A DNA stretch of 64,000 nucleotides, from the NCBI GenBank assembly GCA_005518205.2, contig RFFC02000035.1:1-64000 (forward strand), given 5' to 3'. Below, one piece after another: positions 1-8,078 of the stretch (position 1 is the stretch's first letter; every line of letters starts with the position of its first letter). The position numbers and the translations under genes are program-made. This DNA is from Hormoscilla sp. GUM202. GTDB lineage: Bacteria > Cyanobacteriota > Cyanobacteriia > Cyanobacteriales > Desertifilaceae. The notes beneath the pieces were generated by a model. That model did not search any database. It had not been told where the DNA came from and saw only the letters and a list, made by a program, of their open reading frames with translations.

Positions 1-599
1 GGGTTGTGTAAAGGAGCCCTCACCCTAAAGCCCTCACCCTTTAGGGTGGGGGTATATGAAGGATGAGCGGAGGGGGCTGTTAGTGGATATGGAAAAGACA
101 CTCTGGTCGGCGGCGGCGGGTCGGACTCCATACACGAGGGATTGGGATTAGGAAAAGACTCTCTCGTGGGCGGGGAAGGAAACGACAAAGAGTCAAGTTT
201 TTTTCTTTTTTCCGTAATTCGATACCTGTCAGCCCCAGGGCCCCGACAGGTATCGGGTACTCCACACATCAGTATATGCAGATAATTGAGAAAAATTACT
301 GGTTTATGAGGGGTTGACGCCGGTGCAGTCGGCCAAGCTAGATGGTTTCACCGGTAGTTGAGCGCTCGGTAACCTACTTATCTCCGGCATCACAATGGAC
401 AAAAGGAAGGTCTCCACCGGTAGATAGCTGGCAAAAGCTGGACAAGGGATATGTAAAGAATCGTTACGGATTGAAAGAGTCGCAGGAAATATGGCTTATG
501 GTAGAAGAGGTAATGACGCCAAGAAAAAGATATTACCGTTGGAAGTATGTCGTGCGATAGGATAGAGCAGGCTAGGTCTGTAGTAGGAGGCATAAAGTT
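1..599. other. Upstream spacer of the eCIS cluster
   Basis: No gene is supported here. The stretch holds a short stem-loop near 30-52 (CACCCTTT / AGGGTG), two related segments at about 82-112 and 145-172 sharing a GGAAAAGACNCTCT core, and one copy of a repeat at 302-341 that recurs at 627-666 inside the next small open frame (GGGGTTGACGCC core). A frame of 72 codons at 342-560 has no recognisable relatives and no convincing ribosome site; I regard it as chance or decay. Confidence 0.4.
221..254. repeat. Perfect 10-bp inverted repeat (stem-loop)
   Basis: GATACCTGTC (221-230) is matched exactly by GACAGGTATC (245-254) around a 14-nt G/C-rich loop. No T-run follows on either strand, so it is not a clear terminator. 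It could be a small repeat element or a protein-binding palindrome upstream of the eCIS genes. Confidence 0.5.
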
Positions 600-734
600 A
601 TGGCTAAAGGAGTGGTGAATGAAGTTGTTTATGAGGGGTTGACGCCAGTGCTGTCGGCCAAGCTAGATAACAGGTATTGGAGTTGTAACCAGCAAAACCT
701 GGGAAATTGGTCAGAACAGCAGGCAAAAAGTTAG
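600..734 (+). CDS. Small hypothetical protein (44 aa) ahead of the eCIS cluster
   Basis: The ATG at 600 is preceded by a good AGGAGG at 585-590 (spacing 9), the main support for this being real. The product starts MAKGVVNEVVYEGLTPVLSA and has no domain I recognise. Part of its coding DNA (627-666) is a near copy of 302-341, where the same YEGLTPV-SAKLD peptide would be read, so the gene may be the surviving copy of a duplicated small gene. It lies 55 bp ahead of the tail-terminator gene and could be cotranscribed. Function unknown. Confidence 0.35.
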   Translation: MAKGVVNEVVYEGLTPVLSAKLDNRYWSCNQQNLGNWSEQQAKS

Positions 735-789
735 TTTTGGTTTGAGGATCCCGATCCTGAGGGAAAGGTGATACGGAGAAACTATAAGA

Positions 790-1371
790 ATGCTTCAAGA
801 CTTGGATCGAACATTAGAAGAACTGCTTAAAAACGAATTACCACCGGAGGTGATATCCCCCCCGGAGGGGAAGTCAGTCACGATTAGTTTTTCAACTCCT
901 GACAAAGATTTTGCTACCAGAGTTGATCTGCCAGCAATAGACCTGTTCCTCTACAACGTGCGGGAAAACATGGAATTGCGGACTGTCCCCTGGTCGGTAG
1001 AACGAGAAAATGGGATGGCAAGCAAAAAGCGTAACCCCGTCCGGGTAGATTGTTCTTATCTAATCACGGCTTGGTTGGAAGACGATAATGATAATAATAT
1101 TACAGAGCACCGGCTATTGGGAGAAGTGATGAAGGTACTGTTGCGTCATCGGATAATTCCCGGGGCAGTTTTGCAAGGAGAACTGCAAGGGCTTGAACCC
1201 CCCATCAGAACCACGGCATTGGGACAACCTCAACTACAAAGTATGGGAGAATTCTGGCAGGCGATCGGGGGTAAACCAAGAGCAGCTCTGAATTACACTG
1301 TTACTATATCGGTAGATGTTAATGATGTCGTGGAGACAATACCACTGGTGACAAATATACAAGTAAGATGA
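790..1371 (+). CDS. eCIS tail terminator, DUF4255 (Pvc16/Afp16-like)
   Basis: 193 aa, normal for the DUF4255 family. In characterised eCIS particles (Afp16, Pvc16) this protein caps the distal end of the tube/sheath and stops polymerisation. The visible family pattern is an N-terminal helix (LDRTLEELLKNELPP), then a strand with DLPAIDLFLYNVRENMELR, the RVDCSYLITAW core, and a tail region with RHRIIPGAVLQG. It is the first recognisable gene of the cluster; the next gene starts 18 bp later, suggesting one transcript. Assignment rests on family resemblance and position. Confidence 0.85.
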   Translation: MLQDLDRTLEELLKNELPPEVISPPEGKSVTISFSTPDKDFATRVDLPAIDLFLYNVRENMELRTVPWSVERENGMASKKRNPVRVDCSYLITAWLEDDNDNNITEHRLLGEVMKVLLRHRIIPGAVLQGELQGLEPPIRTTALGQPQLQSMGEFWQAIGGKPRAALNYTVTISVDVNDVVETIPLVTNIQVR

Positions 1372-1389
1372 ATCAGTAGAGGACAGAGC

Positions 1390-2142
1390 ATGTCAGAATG
1401 GATGAAGTTGGAGGGACGGAGTCGTCAGGTGACGATCGCGGGACTGGTCAGGAACGCCCAAACTGGCCAGGGAATAGCCGGAGTACGAGTACAAATTACG
1501 GGAATGCCGGCAGCATTACAAGCAAAAATTGACTTCCTCGCCCAGCTTTATGGGGAGGACTGGAAGCAACGACCGGACCGGACTCAAACGCGGCCTGACG
1601 GTTACTTTTACTTCCTGGATCTGCCCGATGGAGATTATACCTTGAGAGCGGACTGGCTAGAGGCAGGTACGCGCTATGGCAGTGCTGAACTGCCAAAGGT
1701 GACAGTGTCGCGGGATAGTGAGGACCAAATAAATATCCTGGCAATGGGGGAGGTAAGGTGTGTAATAAGGTGTTTGTACTCATCGGGAGAAAAGCATGGA
1801 AATCATGGAAGGAGCTACTTGGTTGAAATACCGCAAAATTTGTATATCGACAAAGGTGACACGCTCCCGACAATTGACTTGCAACCAACCTCACTTACCG
1901 GTATCATCAGAAATGAAAATGGCAAAGCGTTAGTTATGGCTAAAGTGCAGCTTGAAGGGAGCGGCGAATATACCTATAGCGATCGCAACGGGAACTATAG
2001 TATGATAGGCTTAGAAGCAAGCGACAAACCGCGTCAAGTCAAGGTGGACGCTAATGGCTACCAGTCGCAAGTGGCAGGTATAGTTTTGACGAAAGGGCAA
2101 GTGAGAACTCTAAATATGTCTCTAGCTAGCGTTAGACAATGA
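1390..2142 (+). CDS. CarboxypepD_reg-like (transthyretin-fold) protein in the eCIS cluster
   Basis: 250 aa with two regions resembling the carboxypeptidase regulatory-like beta-sandwich: residues ~15-110 (TIAGLVRNAQTGQGIAGVRVQ ... PDGYFYFLDLPDGDYTLRA) and ~165-246 (SLTGIIRNENGKALVMAKVQLEG ... DRNGNYSMIGLEAS). No signal peptide or catalytic motif is evident. Such domains are structural or binding folds, so a decoration or adaptor role on the particle is possible, but this is inference. It lies 18 bp after the tail terminator and is separated from the sheath gene by an insertion sequence, so it may have lost cotranscription with the rest of the cluster. Confidence 0.7.
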   Translation: MSEWMKLEGRSRQVTIAGLVRNAQTGQGIAGVRVQITGMPAALQAKIDFLAQLYGEDWKQRPDRTQTRPDGYFYFLDLPDGDYTLRADWLEAGTRYGSAELPKVTVSRDSEDQINILAMGEVRCVIRCLYSSGEKHGNHGRSYLVEIPQNLYIDKGDTLPTIDLQPTSLTGIIRNENGKALVMAKVQLEGSGEYTYSDRNGNYSMIGLEASDKPRQVKVDANGYQSQVAGIVLTKGQVRTLNMSLASVRQ

Positions 2143-2177
2143 GGGAATGACGGGGTAAAATTAGGGAATAGTTAGGG

Positions 2178-3523
2178 CAATACTCCGGACAAAATTAGGA
2201 TGCTATAGCCCCGTAGGCAAGGAGATTCTGGTAGCGAGGGTGTGATTTAATCCTCGTCGGCTCGAGGTCAAACAGGGAAATAAATAATTCCAAAAGATGC
2301 TCATTTAGGGCTAGCCGTTTGTAGGAAGCGATGGAGAAACTGAGCGGTTCTGTGGTCTGCTGCTGCTGCAAGGCTGCTTTCGCGAGATTCAGGGCTGTGA
2401 GACTGGCATTGACATGGGAATCGAGAGCCTCAGGGGATCGTGCCTGACAATCGGCGAGTCCAGTAAACTGTCGTGCATCACGGAAAATAAATTCAATTTG
2501 AAAACGAGCAGTGTAGCATTGATAGAGGTAGAGGGGGTCAATCTCCAGATCGGTGGAGAACAACACGACCGAGCTGCGCTTTCCATTTTGTTCTTTGAGC
2601 AGATACGCTAAACGGATACGTCGCTTGAGACTCACAGACCAGACTACAGCTGTGTAGAGTTGGACGTCGCCATCGAGGGTTTCAACGAATTCAAAGCGAC
2701 TGGGGTCAGTTAGGTCCACCTTGCCGTCGTAGCGCCTGGGTCGTCCGCGTCCCTTCAAGGGACCTTCATAGAGGAACTTGAGGTTGGCATCACGGCGTAA
2801 TTTACCAATGGAGTGTAATCCCAATTGCACTACCCCTTCCACCCACTTGTATTTGCTATAGAAGCCATCGGCAGCCACATAGCGCACCCCGGTCGGGAAA
2901 TAAGTTTGACAATAGGCCAGATGCCCCAGATAGAAGTCAAGCCGGTTGCCATGAGACTCGCCATCTGTTGTGCCGGGTGGTGTCTGAGCTGCTAATTGGG
3001 GTTCGGTTTGTTGGGCAGATAGGGTGTAGCCAGTATTCTGCTCCAGGTCTACAATCGCCACGACGGACCATTCCAGACCACGCTCGGCTCGTTGCGTTTT
3101 GCCGTTATAAAACCAATCTAGTCCGTGAGTATGACGGCCACTTTTCTCAATAAACGTGCAATCAACTACGGCTATCTGACAACTCTGAGATGGTCTGACT
3201 TGGCCTACCAAGACCTGGTTGATACCCTCAAGCCCCAACCCTTTCTGGAAGTGCCGGCGGTAGGTCCGCTCTGACAGATGAGAGTAGCGACTCAAGTTTG
3301 TGTAGTTGACTTTGCCACAAACCACGAAAATGGTGGTGAGCAAGGTCAGCAAAAACTGCCGTTGGGGTTTGTGGAAATTGCTTACAGTCTCCAGCAGACC
3401 GGTTATAATCCTCTTGAGGCTATCCATCGGTGCGGGGAGTATGAAAGTTTACTACCGCAGTCTACACGGTGGATAGCTTTCCTCCAAGCTCCCCCTGACC
3501 CTGAAAAACTGTCCGGAGTATTG
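2178..3523. mobile_element. IS4-type insertion sequence between eCIS genes
   Basis: A 1,346-bp element with perfect 13-bp terminal inverted repeats: CAATACTCCGGAC (2178-2190) and GTCCGGAGTATTG (3511-3523). Outside them is a direct repeat TTAGGG (2172-2177 and 3524-3529), the likely target-site duplication. One intact transposase gene fills the element on the minus strand, opposite to the eCIS genes. The intact ends and frame suggest a fairly recent insertion. Confidence 0.9.
2195..3427 (-). CDS. IS4-superfamily transposase
   Basis: 410 aa, full length, DDE-type. The first acidic residue is probably in QIAVVDCTFIEKSGRHT, the second in RYVAADGFYSKYKW, and the last in YTARFQIEFIFRDARQF, which fits the Y-(2)-R-(3)-E-(6)-[K/R] signature of the IS4 group. 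It cuts and pastes the element 2178-3523. The stop lies 17 bp from the left end. No frameshift is needed. Confidence 0.9.
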   Translation of the reverse strand: MDSLKRIITGLLETVSNFHKPQRQFLLTLLTTIFVVCGKVNYTNLSRYSHLSERTYRRHFQKGLGLEGINQVLVGQVRPSQSCQIAVVDCTFIEKSGRHTHGLDWFYNGKTQRAERGLEWSVVAIVDLEQNTGYTLSAQQTEPQLAAQTPPGTTDGESHGNRLDFYLGHLAYCQTYFPTGVRYVAADGFYSKYKWVEGVVQLGLHSIGKLRRDANLKFLYEGPLKGRGRPRRYDGKVDLTDPSRFEFVETLDGDVQLYTAVVWSVSLKRRIRLAYLLKEQNGKRSSVVLFSTDLEIDPLYLYQCYTARFQIEFIFRDARQFTGLADCQARSPEALDSHVNASLTALNLAKAALQQQQTTEPLSFSIASYKRLALNEHLLELFISLFDLEPTRIKSHPRYQNLLAYGAIAS

Positions 3524-3620
3524 TTAGGGGAAAAAAAGCTTGCAGCAGAAATTATGTTAAGATGGTAGGAAAGTGCATTTGATATCTAGAGAAGCAAAAT
3601 CAACCAAATAGAGGGAAGTT

Positions 3621-4868
3621 ATGGCATCAAATTATTCATATCCAGGCGTATACGTTGAAGAAGTGGCATCGGGTTCTGCTCCAATTGTAGGGGTAGGGAC
3701 CAGTACCGCAGGATTCATCGGAGTAGTGCCTGACTCGATCGAGATTCCCAAAGCAAATCCGAATTACGATCCAACTAAACCAGTAGATCCAAATACAAAT
3801 TCGCCTTACTCCACAGAGAAAGTTACGCCGGTGGATGCTGGAGTAGTAACGTTGTGTACGAATTTTAGCGAGTTTAAGAAAGCATTCGGGGACTTTTCAA
3901 CAGATACCGATCAACGCAACCTAGCCCATGCTGTATATGGATTCTTCAATAATGGCGGTACGCGCTGCCATGTAGTGCGAGTGGCTTCAGAAGATAAGAT
4001 TACAGCAGATTTCCTAGAGTCAAAGTTTGAACCAATTGACGAGATTGCAATTGTGGCCGCCCCGGGGATTACAGACAGCAGCGTTTGTAGCGCGATCGAC
4101 ATCCACTGCAAGCAAAAAACTAAGGATCGCGTTGCCATATTGGATAGTGTTAAAGATTTTGGCGGTGATGGTTGGAAAAATCAGACACCAGGGGATGCTG
4201 ACGTTCTCGGGAATTCAGACTACGCCGCATATTACTTTCCCTGGATTCAAGTCTTCGATCCAGCCACGAAAACAATGAAGCCTACGGGAGATGGTCGGAT
4301 ATTCGTGCCTCCTAGCGGTCATGTGGCCGGGATATATGCCCGGGTAGATGCCCAACGGGGAGTTCATAAAGCGCCGGCAAACGAAGTGGTTTTTGGGGCA
4401 TTGGGTCTGAAGTACAACATTAGCAAAAATCACCAAGCTGGTCTTAACCCTCAAGGAATTAACTGCATTCGCGACCTGAATGGTAACATCCAAGTGTGGG
4501 GGGCGCGAACCCTGGGGGGGGACAAAAATGGAGAATTTAAGTACATCAGCACCCGTCGATTGTTTAATTATCTGCGGGAATCGATCGATGAAGGAACGCA
4601 ATGGGTAGTATTTGAACCCAATAACCACGAACTGTGGGCAAAAATAACGCGCAATGTCAGTGCATTTTTGACGACGGTCTGGAGTACGGGGGCTTTGTTT
4701 GGCAATAGCGCCGAGGAGGCTTTTTATGTAAAATGCGATGAGGAAACAAATCCACCAGAATTGCGGGAACAAGGACAGGTAATCACGGAAATAGGCGTGG
4801 CGATTACTAAACCGGCAGAATTTGTGATTTTCCGTCTCAGTCAATGGGCGGGACCGGGGAGTAATTAA
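3621..4868 (+). CDS. eCIS contractile sheath protein 1
   Basis: 415 aa. Typical phage tail-sheath organisation: N-terminal SYPGVYVEEVASGSAPIVGVGTS, a middle part with NNGGTRCHVVRV and PWIQVFDP, PPSGHVAGIYARVDAQRGVHKAPANE, and the conserved C-terminal domain (VWGARTL, YISTRRLFNYLRESI, FEPNN, FYVKCDEETNPPE). Sheath subunits form helical rings round the tube and contract to drive it out. A GAGGGA ribosome site lies 5 bp before the ATG. It is the first gene after the IS4-type insertion, so its promoter may lie in 3524-3610 or in the element. A second, shorter sheath gene follows after a 386-bp spacer. Confidence 0.95.
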   Translation: MASNYSYPGVYVEEVASGSAPIVGVGTSTAGFIGVVPDSIEIPKANPNYDPTKPVDPNTNSPYSTEKVTPVDAGVVTLCTNFSEFKKAFGDFSTDTDQRNLAHAVYGFFNNGGTRCHVVRVASEDKITADFLESKFEPIDEIAIVAAPGITDSSVCSAIDIHCKQKTKDRVAILDSVKDFGGDGWKNQTPGDADVLGNSDYAAYYFPWIQVFDPATKTMKPTGDGRIFVPPSGHVAGIYARVDAQRGVHKAPANEVVFGALGLKYNISKNHQAGLNPQGINCIRDLNGNIQVWGARTLGGDKNGEFKYISTRRLFNYLRESIDEGTQWVVFEPNNHELWAKITRNVSAFLTTVWSTGALFGNSAEEAFYVKCDEETNPPELREQGQVITEIGVAITKPAEFVIFRLSQWAGPGSN

Positions 4869-5254
4869 GAAAGGGTTCGACCTTAGTTGTGGTTGACCAA
4901 TGGTATCCTTCAACTAAGACCTGTTCATGATGTAACACAAAAAAGGACTCCATGCCGTTATCGGAAAGGGTTTTCCGGTGTAACAATTGTGGCCTGGAAA
5001 TAGATTGAGACTTGAACGCATCATTGAATTTAGAGCAAGCCTGCAGTTAGGTGGTGCTAGCCTGTGGACTGGTGAGTGCCGACACTACCTCCGGTGTTGG
5101 AGGAAGTAAGTTGCCTTCGATGTCAATTGATGGGTAACTTTGGGTAAGTCTTATGGAACGGAAAGTTGATGGCTAATGACTAATAGTCCGAGGAAGGACA
5201 AGGGAAATTAGCAATTGACGATGAGCAATTGACAATTGGCAAGGAGTTAAAGAT
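4869..5254. other. 386-bp non-coding spacer between the two sheath genes
   Basis: No open frame is supported. The first half looks structured: GTTATCGGAAA pairs with TTTCCGGTGTAAC at 4957-4984 (11 bp with a 2-nt bulge), and near 5078-5106 CCGACAC can pair with GTGTTGG, or alternatively CCTCC with GGAGG. The second half is A/T-rich with AATTGACAATT-type runs. A spacer this long inside an otherwise tightly packed operon is unusual; it could be an RNA processing or attenuation site or the scar of a lost element. Confidence 0.5.
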
Positions 5255-6415
5255 ATGCTGTTGTCCGAGGTGCAAACACCGGGAGTTTATAGGGAAGAGG
5301 TATTTCCAACACCGCCTCCGGTATTGCTGACAGGGGTGCCGGCGTTTTTGGGATATGTGGAAAAAGGTGAGGCGAACAAACCCATACTGCTGACTCTGTG
5401 GGATCAGTTTGCTGAGAACTTCGGTGCAGCATATGGCTACTTGGCTTATGCGGTGCGCGGTTTTTTTGAAAACGGTGGTAGTCCTTGCTACGTGGTGCCT
5501 CTTGATGATTCGGCGAACGCCTTAACTAATGGGTTAGAGGCGATCGCCCCTTTAAACTCAATGGACTTGGTTTGTGCGCCAGACTTGATGAGGAAAGTCG
5601 GGGCCACGCCAGTACATCCGCCAGCAGCACAGGTGCAGGAACAGCAAAAAGCGATTTTAGAATATTGCCAAAGGGCAGGCGATCGCTTTGCTATCTTGGA
5701 CTCTCTATCCCCAACTGTCGGTATGGATACCCAACAGTCCATCGCCGAGGCGATCGCCCAACGAGGGGAAATACTCAGCTCCAGTGGGGCGCTGTATTAT
5801 CCCTGGGTGAAAGTTAGCAAGCTCGATGCAGCAGAAAACCAAGTTTGGGTGCCTCCTTGCGGTCACGTTGCCGGGGTTTATGCTCGCAGTGACAGAAGGG
5901 TAGGGGTTCATAAAGCACCGGCCAACGAACTACTTGAGGGAGTGCTGGATCTGAAGTACAATTTGACTGACGCCCAACAAGGTCAGCTCAATCCCTTGGG
6001 AATCAATTGCTTGCGAGCGTTTCGGGGGCGGGGCATCAGAGTTTGGGGGGCGCGCACCCTCAGCAGGGATCCCAATTGGACCTATATCAACGTCCGACGC
6101 TTGATGATAACTATAGGTCGCTGGCTGGAACTCAATCTAGCAGATGCAGCCTTTGAACCAAATAACCTCAGGTTGTGGCTGCGGATCGAGCGGGAAATTA
6201 GCGGCTATTTGGGAGAATTGCTCCGTCAAGGTGCCTTAAGGGGACCAAACGAAGAATCCTCGTTTTTTGTTAAATGCAACGCCGAAACAAATCCACCCGA
6301 AGTACGGGACGCTGGCATGGCGATCGCGGAAATTGGCATCGCCCCATCTGTCCCTGCTGAATTCATTACGATGCGCATTATCCTGGGTGCTAGCGGCGTC
6401 AGTGTAGCAGGATAA
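5255..6415 (+). CDS. eCIS contractile sheath protein 2
   Basis: 386 aa, paralogue of the sheath at 3621-4868, sharing the TPGVYREEVFPTPPPVLLTGVPAF start, FFENGGSPCYVVPL, YYPWVKV, PPCGHVAGVYARSDRRVGVHKAPANE, GARTLSRDPNW and the FFVKCNAETNPPE end. eCIS loci commonly carry two or three sheath types that differ at the baseplate or cap end. A GGAG ribosome site precedes the ATG. The coding sequence has several HIP1-like GCGATCGC sites, as in the host genome. Which sheath makes most of the particle cannot be decided from sequence. Confidence 0.95.
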   Translation: MLLSEVQTPGVYREEVFPTPPPVLLTGVPAFLGYVEKGEANKPILLTLWDQFAENFGAAYGYLAYAVRGFFENGGSPCYVVPLDDSANALTNGLEAIAPLNSMDLVCAPDLMRKVGATPVHPPAAQVQEQQKAILEYCQRAGDRFAILDSLSPTVGMDTQQSIAEAIAQRGEILSSSGALYYPWVKVSKLDAAENQVWVPPCGHVAGVYARSDRRVGVHKAPANELLEGVLDLKYNLTDAQQGQLNPLGINCLRAFRGRGIRVWGARTLSRDPNWTYINVRRLMITIGRWLELNLADAAFEPNNLRLWLRIEREISGYLGELLRQGALRGPNEESSFFVKCNAETNPPEVRDAGMAIAEIGIAPSVPAEFITMRIILGASGVSVAG

Positions 6416-6530
6416 TTGGTAGGTTGTTAGTTGTAGGTTGTTAGTTGTAGGTTGTGGGTTGACCGCTAACCACTAACTACTAACCACTGACCACTGACGG
6501 CGAAAAATTAACTATTAGGAGGTTGAACGG
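6416..6530. repeat. Short tandem/inverted repeat spacer before tube gene 1
   Basis: TAGGTTGTTAGTTG is repeated about three times at 6419-6460 and is followed by CTAACCACTAACTACTAACCA (6466-6486), which can fold back onto it. Such GTTAG/CTAAC spacers are common in cyanobacterial genomes. An AGGAGG ribosome site at 6520-6525 serves the tube gene. Confidence 0.6.
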
Positions 6531-6989
6531 ATGGTATTTTCAAGAAAAGATCCCTACAGTGGTTATAACTTCAAAATAGAAATTGATGGCATCATCAGCT
6601 TTGGTTTTCAGAGCTGCTCTGGTTTAAACGTCGAGACAAACATCAGTACCTATCGCGAAGGCACCGACAAAAGTCTGGAGGTGCGCAAGATTCCGGGGAT
6701 GCGCTCCACTTCCAATATCACCCTGACTCGCGGTTTCACAGACAGTCGAGAACTATGGGATTGGAGAGACAAAGTTCTGGCAGCAGCAGACGCCAAGGAG
6801 TATCGTCGGAATATGTCGATTATCCTTTTGGACGATGCGGGTAACGAAAAAATTCGTTGGAACCTCATCAACTGTTGGCCGGTAAATTGGTCCGGTCCGG
6901 AATTGGATGCCACGGTGGACGAATTTGCCATTGAAACCCTAGAAATTGCTCATGAAGGGATAAAGGTAGAAAAGAATCAGTGGAAGTAA
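6531..6989 (+). CDS. eCIS inner tube protein 1 (T4 gp19-like)
   Basis: 152 aa, standard for Hcp/gp19-type tube proteins. Conserved pattern: RKDPYSGYNFKIEIDGIISFGFQSCSGL near the N-terminus, then STYREGTDKSLEVRKIPG, LTRGFTDSRELWDW, and the C-terminal WPVNWSGPELDATVDEFAIETLEIAHEGI. Hexamers stack to form the rigid tube inside the sheath. An AGGAGG box precedes the ATG with good spacing. A second tube paralogue lies at 7521-8078. Confidence 0.95.
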   Translation: MVFSRKDPYSGYNFKIEIDGIISFGFQSCSGLNVETNISTYREGTDKSLEVRKIPGMRSTSNITLTRGFTDSRELWDWRDKVLAAADAKEYRRNMSIILLDDAGNEKIRWNLINCWPVNWSGPELDATVDEFAIETLEIAHEGIKVEKNQWK

Positions 6990-6997
6990 AATAAGTA

Positions 6998-7357
6998 ATG
7001 CAAACAGAATTTCCATTCACTCTGCCCCAGGGCTACCTAGACAGTGAGGGAAACCTCCATCGAGAGGGCGCTATGCGCATGGCTACAGCCTACGACGAGA
7101 TTATGCCCCTTAAAGATCCCAGAGTTCAGACCAATCCGGGCTACTTAGTAATAATCTTGCTAGCGCGAGTGATCGTGCGTCTGGGTTCTTTGGAGTATAT
7201 CAACACCGGAACCATTGAAGGATTATTCTCCGGTGACCTAGCTTACCTGCAAGACTTTTACCAGCGGATTAACCAAAATGGTCACTCTCGCCTGCTGGTC
7301 TCCTGCCCTCACTGCGAAGGGGAATTTGAGGTGGAAACAGCAGGGGTGGGGGAGTAG
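6998..7357 (+). CDS. Tail assembly chaperone, Mu gp41-like
   Basis: 119 aa. The opening FPFTLPQGYLDSEGNLHREGAMRMATAYDE and the following helical part resemble phage tail assembly chaperones (Mu gp41 family), which in phages sit next to tube genes and assist tape-measure/tube assembly. The C-terminus carries one CPHC pair that could be half of a zinc site. It begins 8 bp after tube gene 1. The last codons, GTG GGG GAG TAG, include a run of five G (7348-7352), and a conserved-looking frame lacking its own start continues in the -1 frame (next entry), as in lambda G/GT-type chaperone pairs. Confidence 0.75.
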   Translation: MQTEFPFTLPQGYLDSEGNLHREGAMRMATAYDEIMPLKDPRVQTNPGYLVIILLARVIVRLGSLEYINTGTIEGLFSGDLAYLQDFYQRINQNGHSRLLVSCPHCEGEFEVETAGVGE

Positions 7358-7509
7358 TTTGCTACCCCTCAGACCAACTGTTTGAGGAGGTAGCCTATAT
7401 TGCTTACCACTTGCATTGGTCTTATGACCAGATCCTCAGTCTCGATCATCAAGAAAGACAACAGTGGGTCGCGGAAGTGGCCAAAATTAACGAGCAGCTA
7501 AATCAGTAA
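7330..7509 (+). CDS. -1 frame extension of the tail chaperone (DUF6760-like), probably made by frameshifting
   Basis: From 7363 this frame reads YPSDQLFEEVAYIAYHLHWS...DHQERQQWVAEVAKINEQLNQ, matching a short conserved protein I know beside eCIS and tail chaperone genes (DUF6760). In this frame the preceding stop is TGA at 7327-7329, and no ATG, GTG or TTG occurs between it and the conserved YP motif. It is in the -1 frame relative to the chaperone gene, whose stop is at 7355-7357. A -1 slip on the G run at 7348-7352 would give a fusion of about 170 aa. The alternative is that the gene lost its start codon. Confidence 0.7.
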   Translation, partial: GGNSRGGGVVCYPSDQLFEEVAYIAYHLHWSYDQILSLDHQERQQWVAEVAKINEQLNQ

Positions 7510-7520
7510 AGGAGCGCGGG

Positions 7521-8078
7521 ATGGCAACTTTATCATCCTTTCTGCCTGTAGGAGCAAACGCAGCTTATGCAGGCATAACTGGGGCTTTGGGTCGGCGTAT
7601 GGATCCATATCAGGGTTTCAATTTCCTCATTGAGATTGAGGGGCTTGTGACAGGTGGTTTTAGTCAGGTGAGCGGTCTCGAAAGCGAAATTGAAGTTGAA
7701 GAATACCGCGAAGGTGGGGAAAATAGGTACGTTCATCAACTCCCGGGTCCCACTAGCTACCCATCGCGCTTAATCCTCCAGCAGGGTCTCACAGATATTG
7801 ACAGTTTGTGGAACTGGTATAATGCTACGAGTCAAGGGATAATTTGGCGCAAAAATGGCACGATAATGCTTTTGGACCGCCAGCAAATTCCAGCTATGTA
7901 TTGGAATTTTAAGCAGGCTTTACCGGTGAAGTGGACCGGTCCAGAATTCGATGCTAGCAGCGATGAGGTGGTGTTTGAAACGATTGAGTTAGTTCATAAA
8001 GGGATTACCAAACCGATACTGTCTCAGGCCCTTTCAGGGAGTAGGGGCGCGGCGAAATTAGCAGGAAAGCTTTCATGA
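7521..8078 (+). CDS. eCIS inner tube protein 2 (T4 gp19-like)
   Basis: 185 aa, a longer paralogue of tube 1. It has about 28 extra N-terminal residues, then RMDPYQGFNFLIEIEGLVTGGFSQVSGL, EEYREGGENRYVHQLPG, LILQQGLTDIDSLWNW, and PVKWTGPEFDASSDEVVFETIELVHKGI, plus a C-terminal tail with SGSRGAAKLAGKLS. In eCIS particles such second tube proteins tend to act near the baseplate. Its stop overlaps the next gene's ATG (ATGA at 8075), indicating translational coupling. Confidence 0.93.
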   Translation: MATLSSFLPVGANAAYAGITGALGRRMDPYQGFNFLIEIEGLVTGGFSQVSGLESEIEVEEYREGGENRYVHQLPGPTSYPSRLILQQGLTDIDSLWNWYNATSQGIIWRKNGTIMLLDRQQIPAMYWNFKQALPVKWTGPEFDASSDEVVFETIELVHKGITKPILSQALSGSRGAAKLAGKLS

